Part shown: positions 53,699-62,908 of the stretch, piece after piece
How positions within the stretch are numbered: position 1 is the stretch's first letter
Layout of the letters: each line of letters opens with the position of its first letter
Assembly: GCA_005217565.1 (NCBI GenBank)
Contig: SJCO01000014.1
Coordinates: 172,958-236,957 of the forward strand
Reading direction: 5' to 3'
Source of the DNA: Puteibacter caeruleilacunae
GTDB lineage: Bacteria; Bacteroidota; Bacteroidia; Bacteroidales; Prolixibacteraceae
Length of the DNA: 64,000 bases
The notes under the pieces: generated by a model
The model's input: the letters and a program-made list of their open reading frames with translations, nothing else
Database searches by the model: none
Told to the model about the DNA's origin: nothing
Program-made: the position numbers and the translations under genes

Positions 53699-54349
53699 AT
53701 GGCAAAGTTTTTAGGTTTCGGACCAAATATGGAAATTCAGTTTTCAGGGAAATTAGGAAATGTAGTTGGTGTGGCGAGGAAAGACGGAACATATTACGTA
53801 CGTAGTATGCCCGAGAAACACAAAGATGCAAAGAGTCCAAAGCAGCAGCAACAACGCAAGCGATTTGGAGCGATGAATAAGCTCATCTCGCGCCTCAATC
53901 CAATCATTATTCGCCCAATTTGGCATGGCACTTCAAGAAAACTGCCGGGAGCAACACTCTTTTCAAAGGCGAATTATCAACTATTCGATAAGGAAGGTAA
54001 GATAACCGATTACTCCAAACTGAAGATGACTGTTGGATCATTTGCAGTTCCATTTGGTATGCGCTTCCATAATGATGAAGAATCAGAAGGAGTGATTAGG
54101 ATTGAATGGAGCCAATATATTAAGCCAAATACATATGCGCCAGTTAAGCTTAATGCGCTAGCCATGTGTGGCGATGACATCGTGTTACTCGATAATCAGG
54201 ATATAGATGAAGAGAATTGTATGGCTCAAGTTTCGCTTCCATTTGCTAAAGGTTCAGAAGTTCACCTTTACGTCTTTTTCTCAGGTAATATAGTACCAAG
54301 GAAACCAACATACTCAAACAGCCACTACTTTCATATTGAGACATTGTAG
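53699..54349 (+). CDS. DUF6266-like protein, full-length (D)
   Basis: 216 residues, paralogue of 52845-53474 (FSGKLGNVVGVARKDGTYYVR, KRFGAMNKLISRL, IIRPIWHG, YQLFDKEGKITDYSKLKMTVG, VHLYVFFSG). It has the N-terminal glycine-rich segment and no signal peptide. It has its own upstream gap and is followed by a hairpin, so it is probably its own transcription unit. Confidence 0.82.
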   Translation: MAKFLGFGPNMEIQFSGKLGNVVGVARKDGTYYVRSMPEKHKDAKSPKQQQQRKRFGAMNKLISRLNPIIIRPIWHGTSRKLPGATLFSKANYQLFDKEGKITDYSKLKMTVGSFAVPFGMRFHNDEESEGVIRIEWSQYIKPNTYAPVKLNALAMCGDDIVLLDNQDIDEENCMAQVSLPFAKGSEVHLYVFFSGNIVPRKPTYSNSHYFHIETL

Positions 54350-54356
54350 AAATCCA

Positions 54357-54381
54357 AGCCCGGAACTCATCTTGCCGGGCT
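54357..54381 (+). terminator. Hairpin after DUF6266-like gene D
   Basis: Perfect 7-bp GC-rich stem AGCCCGG (54357-54363) / CCGGGCT (54375-54381), 8 bp past the stop. The T-run is poor. Confidence 0.5.
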
Positions 54382-54399
54382 AAATGTATTATTGGTGTT

Positions 54400-54504
54400 T
54401 ATAAATTGCCCGCTATCACTAAAATATCTTTTAATATATTGTCTAATATTCAAGAATATGTTATATTAGCCAAAACGAAAAACAACTGATTAACAACTTC
54501 AAAG
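54400..54504 (+). promoter_or_regulatory. Leader promoter, copy 3 (fibre operon C)
   Basis: -7 box TATATTAG (54462-54469) with TTG at 54439-54441 and a 20-bp spacer. CTGATTAACAACTTC follows, as in the other copies. The ATG is 35 bp past the -7 box. Confidence 0.6.
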
Positions 54505-54666
54505 ATGAAAACATGCAGCCCTATCTTCTTGCAGTTTTGCAATGAAGAGAACATATTAAAAAGTACTACAAATACTAGCTTTTACAAGTGTAACTTGTCC
54601 CTGGTTATTAGCTCAATTACAAATTTTACTGCTCTAAATAGTAGACAAATTAGGCTTAGTTCATAG
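54505..54666 (+). CDS. Short leader ORF 3 (53 aa)
   Basis: Starts MKTCSPIFLQ, the leader-family pattern. Two hairpins lie in its codons: CTTCTTGCA (54525-54533) with TGCAA-T-GAAG (54538-54547), and ACAAGT-GTA-ACTTGT (54584-54598). It ends 150 bp before the first of nine fibre genes. Coding unproven. Confidence 0.45.
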   Translation: MKTCSPIFLQFCNEENILKSTTNTSFYKCNLSLVISSITNFTALNSRQIRLSS

Positions 54667-54816
54667 ATTGTTTTGCCAAGAAATGCGCATTTAAAGTTGC
54701 TGATTTAGGTAGATGTTTAACTTAAATTAGCTACTTGAGTATTGTCTGTTTGTGAATAATGCCTGATGAATTAGGCCTAAAATCTCATTTGTTTGATTCC
54801 TAATTAAAAATTAGAT

Positions 54817-55872
54817 ATGTATTGCAAAATTACTTTGTTATGTGTTATACTATTAATTTCAGGTATAACAAAAGCTCAAAATCTACTTGATCCATCATCG
54901 TGGACGGTCGGAAGTGATGATGTGCCTGGATTTCAAAAAAGAGGTTTGGTTGAAGAAAATCGGAGAGTATGGGGCGAAACGCCCTTTGGAACTCAAGGAT
55001 TGTTGTGGGAAGCTTTACCAGATGAAGGATTCAATGCCGATGGTGGTTGGGAAACAACATGGTTTCCAATTGATCATACCAAAATGTATCGGTTTGTGGT
55101 TTGGTTAAAAAAGACCAAGTCTGTTGGGGGAATGTCATACCTAGGATGTAATGGAGATCCAAATCATGTTCTAACCTTGGATGGAGAAACGGAATCTAAT
55201 CCGTACTTCTGGTACGGCGATCCCCCTGAGTTAGATAAGTGGTTTTTAATTGTTGGATATATTCATGGAAGCGGCGATCCTTCTACTACAAGTTATGGTG
55301 GCGTGTATGATGGTGTAACGGGAGAAAAGGTGGTAGATGCTACCGATTTTAAGTTTCCTGTTGGTGCAACTCATTCTATGCATCGCTCATACTTGGTATA
55401 TGACTGTAACACAAGTGATCGTCAATATTTATATGCACCTCGAGTGGATCAAGTAAATGGAAACGAACCTTCTATTGCTGCATTATTAGGATTGATTCCA
55501 TCATCGAAGATATCTGGTAACCTGATAGTCGATGGTCAGGTTGGTGTAAATACCGATAAACTAAAAGATTTTCAGATGTCGGTAAATGGAAATTTTAGAG
55601 CAAAGGAAGTGAGAGTTACTACCGATTGGGCCGACTATGTATTTGATAAGGACTACCAACTAATGTCGATTGAGGAAGTTGCTCAATTCATTGAAGAGCG
55701 AGGACATCTTCCGTCAATTCCTAATGCGAAGAGAGTTAAGGAAGAAGGCGTCTCAGTAGGGGAGATGAATAAGCTACTTCTTCAAAAAGTGGAAGAGCTT
55801 ACCCTTTATGTAATCGAACAGCAAAAGTTAATCAAGGAGTTGCAAGTAAAGGTCAACGACCAGAACGAATAA
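54817..55872 (+). CDS. Fibre-like protein, class A with HLP domain
   Basis: 351 residues, signal peptide (MYCKITLLCV...TKAQ). Class A head as in 16968 (WTVGSD, LLWEALPDEGF, DADGGWE-type core, DRQYLYAPRVD), shaft VDGQVGVNT and HLP domain (RAKEVRV, WADYVFDKDY, GHLPSIPNAKRV, GEMNKLLLQKVEELTLYVIEQ). The last 20 codons are nearly identical to the end of the next gene, although the heads are unrelated, pointing to exchange of 3' modules. First structural gene of operon C. Confidence 0.87.
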   Translation: MYCKITLLCVILLISGITKAQNLLDPSSWTVGSDDVPGFQKRGLVEENRRVWGETPFGTQGLLWEALPDEGFNADGGWETTWFPIDHTKMYRFVVWLKKTKSVGGMSYLGCNGDPNHVLTLDGETESNPYFWYGDPPELDKWFLIVGYIHGSGDPSTTSYGGVYDGVTGEKVVDATDFKFPVGATHSMHRSYLVYDCNTSDRQYLYAPRVDQVNGNEPSIAALLGLIPSSKISGNLIVDGQVGVNTDKLKDFQMSVNGNFRAKEVRVTTDWADYVFDKDYQLMSIEEVAQFIEERGHLPSIPNAKRVKEEGVSVGEMNKLLLQKVEELTLYVIEQQKLIKELQVKVNDQNE

Positions 55873-55899
55873 TAATCATATTCTATATAATCGAAATTT

Positions 55900-56781
55900 A
55901 TGAGACATTTTTTTATTGTAGTAAGCGTACTGTCACTTTTCATCGTAAAATCCTACGCTCAGACAGGAGTGAATAATTCAATGGTTCAAATAGCCGAATT
56001 CAAAGCAGAAGATTATGGGCAAATGTTCGAGTCAGAAGCTAATCGACATATAATTAAGATCAAGACTCAGATCCCATTCGACGCGAAAAAACAAATGCCT
56101 GCGCTGTTTATTGAAGGTTACGACTATGGTGGAGCCAATATGGTGGGACTATCATTAGGATGGCATATGTATGCAGGAAAAATTATTCAGACTGATGCGT
56201 CGTCTTATGGTTCTATCACTCCTAAAATTACACTTGGGGTAGAAGATAATTTTATGGTCATTCAGCTTGAAAGGGAAGATGGTAGAAGATGGTACTTTTC
56301 TCGATTCATCATACGAGGATTTAATAGTATGTCTGAGAATCCAGGTTGGTTAGAGAATTGGATTTTTTCAAATGCACCACTAAATTCTAGTATCATAAAA
56401 GAAATTCCTTGTAATAACACTTTTGAAAATGGTGAGTTTAAAGGAAATGTCACAATTGGGACGAAAGGAAACAATAGTCAGTTAAAGGTGTACGGGACTA
56501 TCAGTACTGCTGAGATTAAAGTTAGTGCCAATGGAGGTGCCGACTTTGTTTTTGAAGATGACTACGAGCTAAGATCATTGGAAGAGGTGGAGCAATTTGT
56601 AAAAGAGAATAAGCACTTACCTGGAATAAGTTCAGCGAAAAAGATGGAAGAGGAAGGAGTTGGCTTAGCCGAAATGAATAAGCTATTGCTTCAAAAAGTG
56701 GAAGAGCTTACCCTTTATGTAATCGAACAGCAAAAGTTAATCAAAGAGTTGCAAGTAAAGGTCAACAATCAGAAGGAATAA
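55900..56781 (+). CDS. Fibre-like protein, class D with HLP domain (tandem copy 1)
   Basis: 293 residues. Signal peptide (MRHFFIVVSVLSLF...SYAQ) and the first 40 codons are almost the same as in the next gene. The head (QMPALFIEGYDYGGANMVGL, PKITLGVEDNFMVIQLE) is compact, followed by VTIGTKGN and the HLP domain of the KHLPGISSAKKM/LAEMNKLLLQKVEELTLY subtype. Head fold unknown to me; a beta-sandwich is likely. Confidence 0.85.
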   Translation: MRHFFIVVSVLSLFIVKSYAQTGVNNSMVQIAEFKAEDYGQMFESEANRHIIKIKTQIPFDAKKQMPALFIEGYDYGGANMVGLSLGWHMYAGKIIQTDASSYGSITPKITLGVEDNFMVIQLEREDGRRWYFSRFIIRGFNSMSENPGWLENWIFSNAPLNSSIIKEIPCNNTFENGEFKGNVTIGTKGNNSQLKVYGTISTAEIKVSANGGADFVFEDDYELRSLEEVEQFVKENKHLPGISSAKKMEEEGVGLAEMNKLLLQKVEELTLYVIEQQKLIKELQVKVNNQKE

Positions 56782-56809
56782 TAATCACATTCATGTAATC
56801 GAAATCATT

Positions 56810-57736
56810 ATGAGACATTTTTTTATCGTAGTAAGTGTACTGTCACTTTTCATTGTAAAATCCTACGCTCAGACAGGAGTGAACAATCCTATTGTTCAAA
56901 TAGCTGAATTCAAAGCAGAGAATTATGGAAGTATGTTTAATAAATCAGGCGATAATAAACATATAATAAAGATTAAAACTCAGTTCCCATTTAACGATGG
57001 GTCACAAATGCCTGCTCTATTTATTGAAGGATATGACTATGGTGGTGGAAATATGGTAGGACTAACCTTAGGATGGTATATCTATGGAGGTCAAATTATT
57101 AATGCTGATGCATCATCTTATGGTTCTGTAACTCCCAAAATAACTCTTGGAGTAGAAGACAATTTAATCGTTATTCAGCTAGAGAAAAACGAATACCAAA
57201 ATTGGTATTACTCTCGGTTTATCATTCGGGGATTTAATAGTAAAAATAATAATCCAAGCTGGTTAGAGAATTGGACTTTTTCAAATACACCACTAAATTC
57301 TATTGTCCAAACGGAAGTTCCTTGTAATAACACTTTTGATAAAGGTGAGTTCAAAGGAAATGTCACAATTGGGACCAAGGGAAACAATAATCAGTTAAAG
57401 GTGTACGGGACTATCAGTACAGCTGAGATTAAGGTTAGTGCCAATGGAGGGGCTGACTTTGTTTTTGAAGATGACTACGATCTAAAATCTCTGGATGAGG
57501 TAGAAGAATTTGTAAAAGAGCATAAACACTTACCTGGTATAAGTTCAGCAAAGGAGATGGAAGAGAAAGGTGTTGGCTTAGCCGAGATGAATAAACTATT
57601 GCTTCAAAAGGTGGAAGAACTTACGCTATACATGATTGAGTATAAGAAGACGAACGATGCTCAAGAGGAAAAGCTGAAAGTGCTAATGGAGCAAAACAAA
57701 AAGCTGCAATCCCAAATAGATAAACTAAATCAATAA
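56810..57736 (+). CDS. Fibre-like protein, class D with HLP domain (tandem copy 2)
   Basis: 308 residues, tandem duplicate of the preceding gene along the head and HLP domain. The coiled-coil tail differs (IEYKKTNDAQEEKLKVL) and matches that of the 58757 and 61890 genes instead, another sign of module swapping. Separated by 9 bp from the next gene. Confidence 0.85.
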   Translation: MRHFFIVVSVLSLFIVKSYAQTGVNNPIVQIAEFKAENYGSMFNKSGDNKHIIKIKTQFPFNDGSQMPALFIEGYDYGGGNMVGLTLGWYIYGGQIINADASSYGSVTPKITLGVEDNLIVIQLEKNEYQNWYYSRFIIRGFNSKNNNPSWLENWTFSNTPLNSIVQTEVPCNNTFDKGEFKGNVTIGTKGNNNQLKVYGTISTAEIKVSANGGADFVFEDDYDLKSLDEVEEFVKEHKHLPGISSAKEMEEKGVGLAEMNKLLLQKVEELTLYMIEYKKTNDAQEEKLKVLMEQNKKLQSQIDKLNQ

Positions 57737-57745
57737 TTAAACCAG

Positions 57746-58720
57746 ATGAGAGCATTAAGGAAGTCGTTGATTGGTGTGTTGTTGATATTCATGGGACTGA
57801 CAGTCAATGCACAGGTTGAGCAGATTCCATTCTATATTCGAGGAACAGGAGGAAATCATCATGGTAATAGAACCTTACAGATCGGTAATCATGTAGTTTA
57901 TTTTACTGGAGGCCGTGGACTAAGATTGACAGTACTCCAAAAATCTGATTTTACTGTAGTGACAGATCAGACATATGATACCTATGGTAGCACTGTGGAG
58001 TCAGATAATCTAGCTGCCCAATTAGATCTAATTAATCAAAACCAAATAGGAGTACTTACAAGTAACGACGCTTGGGAATTCGCAATAACCCCTACTTTAA
58101 ACAGTGCTTTTCTAAGACTCGGACTAACCAAAGCTGCGGCTACTACAAAAGGAACAAGAAGACGATCATATGCAGCGGTGTTTGAAGGGGCTGGTGCCGG
58201 AGAGCAATCTGCAAAGGCGGTGGAAGTGAGTTTTATGAATACAGCAAATCAACCTTTTGCTGATATACGAGGCTATTTCTCAGAGGCATCATTTGTCGCA
58301 TCCGGAACATTGCCAAATGCTTTAGTTCGTCCACAAGGAAATGGAACTGAGGTTATTGTTGATTATTACGGTAATGTTGGAGTAGGAATAGTCGATCCTA
58401 AGCATAAGTTAGATGTTGATGGTACTATAAGAGCGAAAGAAATAAAGGTATCCTTAACGAATGGGCCGGATTTTGTCTTTGAAGAGGATTACCAACTGAA
58501 ATCGCTTGAAGAAGTAGAACAATTTGTGAAAGAAAGAAAGCATCTCCCTGGCATCGCTTCGGCGAAAAAGATGGAAGAGGAAGGAGTTGGCTTAGCCGAG
58601 ATGAACAAGCTACTACTACAAAAAATAGAGGAACTTACCCTGTACAATATTCAACAGAATAAGAAGATCAAACATTTGGAAGAGAAAATCAATAACCTTT
58701 TAGAAAGTAGAAAAGACTAA
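57746..58720 (+). CDS. Fibre-like protein, class C with HLP domain
   Basis: 324 residues, signal peptide (MRALRKSLIGVLL...VNAQ). The head (FYIRGTGGNHHGNRTL, YFTGGRGLRLTVL, FDTYGS/YDTYGS, GVLTSNDAWEF) is shared with 62909. Head ends with NVGVGIVDPKHKLDVDG, then an HLP domain with the KHLPGIASAKKM subtype. A 92-bp run (58472-58563) is identical to 60553-60644 in an otherwise different gene. Confidence 0.85.
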   Translation: MRALRKSLIGVLLIFMGLTVNAQVEQIPFYIRGTGGNHHGNRTLQIGNHVVYFTGGRGLRLTVLQKSDFTVVTDQTYDTYGSTVESDNLAAQLDLINQNQIGVLTSNDAWEFAITPTLNSAFLRLGLTKAAATTKGTRRRSYAAVFEGAGAGEQSAKAVEVSFMNTANQPFADIRGYFSEASFVASGTLPNALVRPQGNGTEVIVDYYGNVGVGIVDPKHKLDVDGTIRAKEIKVSLTNGPDFVFEEDYQLKSLEEVEQFVKERKHLPGIASAKKMEEEGVGLAEMNKLLLQKIEELTLYNIQQNKKIKHLEEKINNLLESRKD

Positions 58721-58756
58721 AACCTCATTAAATAAAATCCTAATTAAAAAACTGAT

Positions 58757-59872
58757 ATGTATTGTAAGTTAACATTGTTATGTGTTGTCCTGATGATCTC
58801 AGGAATAGCACGAGCCCAAAATCTAATTAATCCATCATCGTGGACTGTCGGAAATTCTATTGTACCTGGATTTAAAAATAATGGACCTGTTGAGGAAAAC
58901 CGACGAGTATGGGGTGAGACTCCTTTAGGAACGCAAGGTTTATTGTGGGAAGCTGCTCCTGATGCAGGTTTTGATTGTGATGGAGGGTGGGAGACATCCT
59001 GGTTTCCAGTAGATCATACCAAAATGTACAGATTTGTTGTTTGGATTAAAAAGACAAAGTCTGTTGGAGGACTTACTTATTTAGGTTGTTATGGTGATCC
59101 TGGTCATGTTTTATCTCTGGATGGAGTAACGGAAACAAATCCGTATTTCTGGTATGGAGATCTTCCACAATTAGAAAAATGGTTTTTATTGGTGGGCTAT
59201 GTTCATGGCAGTGGAGACCCATCGACAACTAGTTATGGAGGAATTTATGATGGTGTGACAGGAGAAAAAGTTGTTGATGCTACCGACTTCAAATTTACTG
59301 TTGGTGCAACACAGGCTGCACATCGAACCTACCTCTATTATGATTGTAATACCAATGATCGTCAATATTTCTATGCTCCTCGCGTGGATGAAGTAAATGG
59401 TAATGAACCTTCGATTGCTTCATTGTTGGGGATGATTCCTTCTTCCAATATATCTGGTAATTTGATTGTCGATGGACAAGTCGGAGTAAACACCAATAAA
59501 CTTGAAGATTTTCATGTGTCGGTGAACGGGAAGCTTAGAGCGAAAGAAGTTAGGGTTGCAACTGATTGGGCCGACTTTGTTTTTGATGAGAACTACCAAT
59601 TAATGTCGATTGAAGAGGTCGCACAATTCATTGAAAAACGAGGACATCTACCGAATATTCCGAAGGCTTCTGTTGTGGAAGAGGACGGCATATCGGTAGG
59701 AGAAATGAATAAGCTATTGCTACAAAAGATTGAAGAACTCACCCTTTACATGATTGAACACAAAAAGACAAGTGATGCTCAAGCTGATGAATTGAAGGAA
59801 TTAAAAGAGCAAAACAAGCAATTGAGGATGGAAATTTCAACACTGAGTAAGCAGTTGATAATAAAAAGATAG
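58757..59872 (+). CDS. Fibre-like protein, class A with HLP domain
   Basis: 371 residues, second class A protein of operon C; its head is very close to 54817 (WTVGNSIVPGFKNNG, LLWEAAPDAGF, DRQYFYAPRVDEVNG). The HLP domain is of the GHLPNIPKASVVEEDG subtype shared with 60821. The coiled-coil tail is longer (TSDAQADELKELKEQNKQL). Confidence 0.87.
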   Translation: MYCKLTLLCVVLMISGIARAQNLINPSSWTVGNSIVPGFKNNGPVEENRRVWGETPLGTQGLLWEAAPDAGFDCDGGWETSWFPVDHTKMYRFVVWIKKTKSVGGLTYLGCYGDPGHVLSLDGVTETNPYFWYGDLPQLEKWFLLVGYVHGSGDPSTTSYGGIYDGVTGEKVVDATDFKFTVGATQAAHRTYLYYDCNTNDRQYFYAPRVDEVNGNEPSIASLLGMIPSSNISGNLIVDGQVGVNTNKLEDFHVSVNGKLRAKEVRVATDWADFVFDENYQLMSIEEVAQFIEKRGHLPNIPKASVVEEDGISVGEMNKLLLQKIEELTLYMIEHKKTSDAQADELKELKEQNKQLRMEISTLSKQLIIKR

Positions 59873-59904
59873 AAATAAAAACTATACTAAGAAAACTTAG
59901 CATT

Positions 59905-60801
59905 ATGATCAAATACATTTCTTTTAGCCTAGTTATAGGGCTGTTTTCAATTCTAAGTTCACAGGCTCAGAATGTACTACCACTAAAACCTGTAACTACT
60001 CCACCAAGTGAATATCCAGTTGGTACTTATTTGATGGGGGCGGAGAGTGATTCCCCTTTTAGCTGGCTTTATGATGGTGGCGTTATTTTCGGTCTTAAAC
60101 CAGTACATACTAACTATCGACATACACAATTGATTTTTAATGGAGAATCGAATAAGATCTCAATCCGTTCGAAAAATGGATTGAGTGATAGTTGGACCGG
60201 GTGGCGAAGAATCCTAACATCAAATCAACATGGACATTTAGGTATAGGTACTTCTAATCCTTCGGCGGCATTGCATGTTATTGGGGATGGTCGAAGTTCG
60301 TTTCGAATTTACAATAGTGAAAGTACTACCAATTATATAAGTATGTGGCAAGGCTCATATGGTGCTGTAATTGACCCAATTGGTACAGGTGTCTTGTATA
60401 TTGGAGGTTATGATGTAGCAACCAAGGTAATAATGGCCCAAAAAGGAGGTAACGTTGGTATTGGAGTTGCTAATCCTGATGTAACTGCCAAGTTGCATGT
60501 TGCCGGTACTATTAGAGCTGAAGAGATCAAAGTTAAAGCCAAAACTGCAGACTTTGTCTTTGAAGAGGATTACCAACTGAAATCGCTTGAAGAAGTAGAA
60601 CAATTTGTGAAAGAAAGAAAGCATCTCCCTGGCATCGCTTCGGCAAAAAAGATGGAAGAAGAAGGAGTTGGCTTAGCCGAGATGAACAAGCTACTACTAC
60701 AAAAAATTGAGGAACTCACCCTTTACAATATCCAGCAGAATAAGAGAATGAAGCAACTGGAAGAAGAAATCAATAGCCTGAAACAAAAATCGAAAGACTA
60801 A
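59905..60801 (+). CDS. Fibre-like protein with pyocin-knob-like head and HLP domain
   Basis: 298 residues, signal peptide ending ...SSQAQ. The head (YPVGTYLMGAESD, LIFNGESNKISIRSKNG, DSWTGWRRIL) resembles the knob/pilot region of R-pyocin and phage tail fibres (strand-rich, ending WTGWRRI). It is followed by HLGIGTSNPSAALHV and GNVGIGVANPDVTAKLHVAG shaft repeats and the HLP domain. The HLP segment shares 92 identical bases with 58472-58563. This is the clearest link between these surface proteins and phage or tailocin fibres. Confidence 0.85.
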   Translation: MIKYISFSLVIGLFSILSSQAQNVLPLKPVTTPPSEYPVGTYLMGAESDSPFSWLYDGGVIFGLKPVHTNYRHTQLIFNGESNKISIRSKNGLSDSWTGWRRILTSNQHGHLGIGTSNPSAALHVIGDGRSSFRIYNSESTTNYISMWQGSYGAVIDPIGTGVLYIGGYDVATKVIMAQKGGNVGIGVANPDVTAKLHVAGTIRAEEIKVKAKTADFVFEEDYQLKSLEEVEQFVKERKHLPGIASAKKMEEEGVGLAEMNKLLLQKIEELTLYNIQQNKRMKQLEEEINSLKQKSKD

Positions 60802-60820
60802 AATCCTAATTAAAATTCAT

Positions 60821-61888
60821 ATGTATTGTAAGTTTATTATGCTCTGTGTCATACTGGCAATCACAGGAATGGCGCGTGCTCAGAATTTATTAAATCCATC
60901 ATCCTGGACATTCGGAAATTCCACAGCATCTGGTTTTCGTAACAATGGTACGGTTGATGAAAATCGACGGGTATGGGGGCAAACACCTCTTGGTACCCAA
61001 GGCTTATTGTGGGAAGCAGTACCCGACGCAGGCTTTGATGCTGATGGTGGATGGGAAACATCATGGTTTCCAATTGATCATACTAAGATGTATAGATTCG
61101 CAGTTTGGATTAAAAAGACAAATTCTACTTCAGGTATAACACATTTAGGTTGTGTTGCGAATACGGGATATCTCTTTAAATTAGATGGAACTACGCAGTC
61201 TAATGTGTATTTCTGGTGTGGTGACCTTCCTGAATTGGAAAAGTGGTTCCTAATTGTTGGTTATATTCATGGTAGTGGAGATACTTCGACTACTAGTTAT
61301 GGCGGTATTTATGATGGTGTAACAGGTAAAAAAGTGGTCAATGGCACTGATTTTAAATTTCCAGTAGAAGTAACACAGGTGGTTCATCGAACCTACCTTT
61401 TCTATGATACCAATACTAATGATCGTCAATATTTCTATGCTCCTCGCGTGGATGAAGTAAATGGTAATGAACCTTCGATTGCTTCTTTGTTGGGCATGAT
61501 CCCTTCAAGTAAGATGCCTGGTGATTTAATCGTTGATGGTAAGGTTGGCGTAAATACCAATAAGCTGGAAGATTTTCATGTGTCGGTGAACGGGAAGCTT
61601 AGGGCGAAAGAAGTAAGAGTAGCTACCGATTGGGCCGACTTTGTATTTGATGAGAACTATCAATTGATGTCTATTGAAGAGGTTGCTCAATTCATTGAAA
61701 AACGAGGACATCTTCCAAATATACCAAAAGCTTCTACTGTGGAAGAGGACGGTATTTCTGTTGGAGAGATGAACAAACTACTGCTACAAAAGATAGAGGA
61801 ACTCACCCTCTACAATATTCAGCAGAATAAGAAGATGAAACAATTGGAAGAAAAGATAAACAAGCTGGAACAGAAAACGAAAGACTAA
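60821..61888 (+). CDS. Fibre-like protein, class A with HLP domain
   Basis: 355 residues, third class A protein of operon C (FGNSTASGFRNNG, LLWEAVPDAGF, DADGGWETSWF). Its 3' half is near-identical in sequence to that of 58757 (GKLRAKEVRVATDWADFVF), but the coiled-coil tail (QQNKKMKQLEEKINKL) resembles those of 57746 and 59905. Only one base separates its stop from the next ATG (61890), so the genes are cotranslated. Confidence 0.87.
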   Translation: MYCKFIMLCVILAITGMARAQNLLNPSSWTFGNSTASGFRNNGTVDENRRVWGQTPLGTQGLLWEAVPDAGFDADGGWETSWFPIDHTKMYRFAVWIKKTNSTSGITHLGCVANTGYLFKLDGTTQSNVYFWCGDLPELEKWFLIVGYIHGSGDTSTTSYGGIYDGVTGKKVVNGTDFKFPVEVTQVVHRTYLFYDTNTNDRQYFYAPRVDEVNGNEPSIASLLGMIPSSKMPGDLIVDGKVGVNTNKLEDFHVSVNGKLRAKEVRVATDWADFVFDENYQLMSIEEVAQFIEKRGHLPNIPKASTVEEDGISVGEMNKLLLQKIEELTLYNIQQNKKMKQLEEKINKLEQKTKD

Positions 61889-61889
61889 A

Positions 61890-62897
61890 ATGAAACGAAC
61901 AACTTTGATGACATTGGCTCTGATGCTAATGTCAGTGATGACTTTTGCACAGTATAATGAGAATGGAGATTTCTCTGTCAGTGGAAATCTGGGAGTTGGA
62001 ATCGAAGAACCTGGTTATGGATTGGAGGTGAATAAAGCAACAGTAAGATTCTCTAATTTTTATCCTGTTTTCCGTTGGCGATGGGGAGGTAGTACGGATC
62101 GTAATTGGAAAAAGATTGCTGAAATAAGTATGCCAGATCTAACTTGGCGATGTGCAAGTATGGAGGTGATCATTTTTGATCCTTATTCAAATTATGGAAA
62201 TTCAGTAGATGGACATACTTACAAATTCCATCTTTCCGCTCAAAGAAGCAGAGACGTTAATAATAATTTAGATCATGGATTAGTGAGTGGTCCAGTATCG
62301 GACTATGTAAGATTAGTAAAGGTTGTTACAGGTCAGTATGAAGTTCATGTACGACAGGTTGATAATTGGCGGTACATGGAGGTTACAGCCAGGCAAACAG
62401 GCGGCGCTGAGGCATTTACTTATGTTGAAAATCCAGTAGATGCTACTTCAACAGGAGAAGTCTATATGCCTCAACCTATCCACTCTGACTATTTCTGTAA
62501 TGGTAAATTTTCTGGGAATGTTGGGATTAAAACAAATCCTTCATCTGAGTATGTACTTTCCGCCAACGGTACTATCCGTGCCAGAGAAATTAAGGTAGAT
62601 GCAACTGATTGGGCTGACTTTGTATTTGATGAGAACTATCAATTGATGCCTATTGAAGAGGTTGCTCAATTTATTGAGGAAAATGGCCACTTACCTGAGA
62701 TTCCTGATGCCAAAACGGTAAAGAAACAAGGTGTTTCTGTTGGGGATATGAATACAAAGTTGCTTCAAAAGATTGAAGAGCTGACTTTGTATATGATTGA
62801 GCAAAAGAGAACGAATGATGCACAGGCCGAAGAGTTAAAAGCATTGAAGAAGCAGAATGAAAAACTGCAATCTCAAATAAACAAATTAAACCAATAA
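61890..62897 (+). CDS. Fibre-like protein, class B with HLP domain
   Basis: 335 residues, intact class B protein (signal peptide ...TFAQ; RWRWGGSTDRNWKKI; QYEVHVRQ). It provides the template for the frameshift in 36993-37993. HLP domain: WADFVFDENY, GHLPEIPDAKTV, GDMNTKLLQKIEELTLYMIEQ; coiled-coil tail TNDAQAEELKAL. In the other two operons a class B gene directly precedes an RHS N-half; here one more fibre gene follows. Confidence 0.87.
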   Translation: MKRTTLMTLALMLMSVMTFAQYNENGDFSVSGNLGVGIEEPGYGLEVNKATVRFSNFYPVFRWRWGGSTDRNWKKIAEISMPDLTWRCASMEVIIFDPYSNYGNSVDGHTYKFHLSAQRSRDVNNNLDHGLVSGPVSDYVRLVKVVTGQYEVHVRQVDNWRYMEVTARQTGGAEAFTYVENPVDATSTGEVYMPQPIHSDYFCNGKFSGNVGIKTNPSSEYVLSANGTIRAREIKVDATDWADFVFDENYQLMPIEEVAQFIEENGHLPEIPDAKTVKKQGVSVGDMNTKLLQKIEELTLYMIEQKRTNDAQAEELKALKKQNEKLQSQINKLNQ

Positions 62898-62908
62898 ATA
62901 ATAAGACG

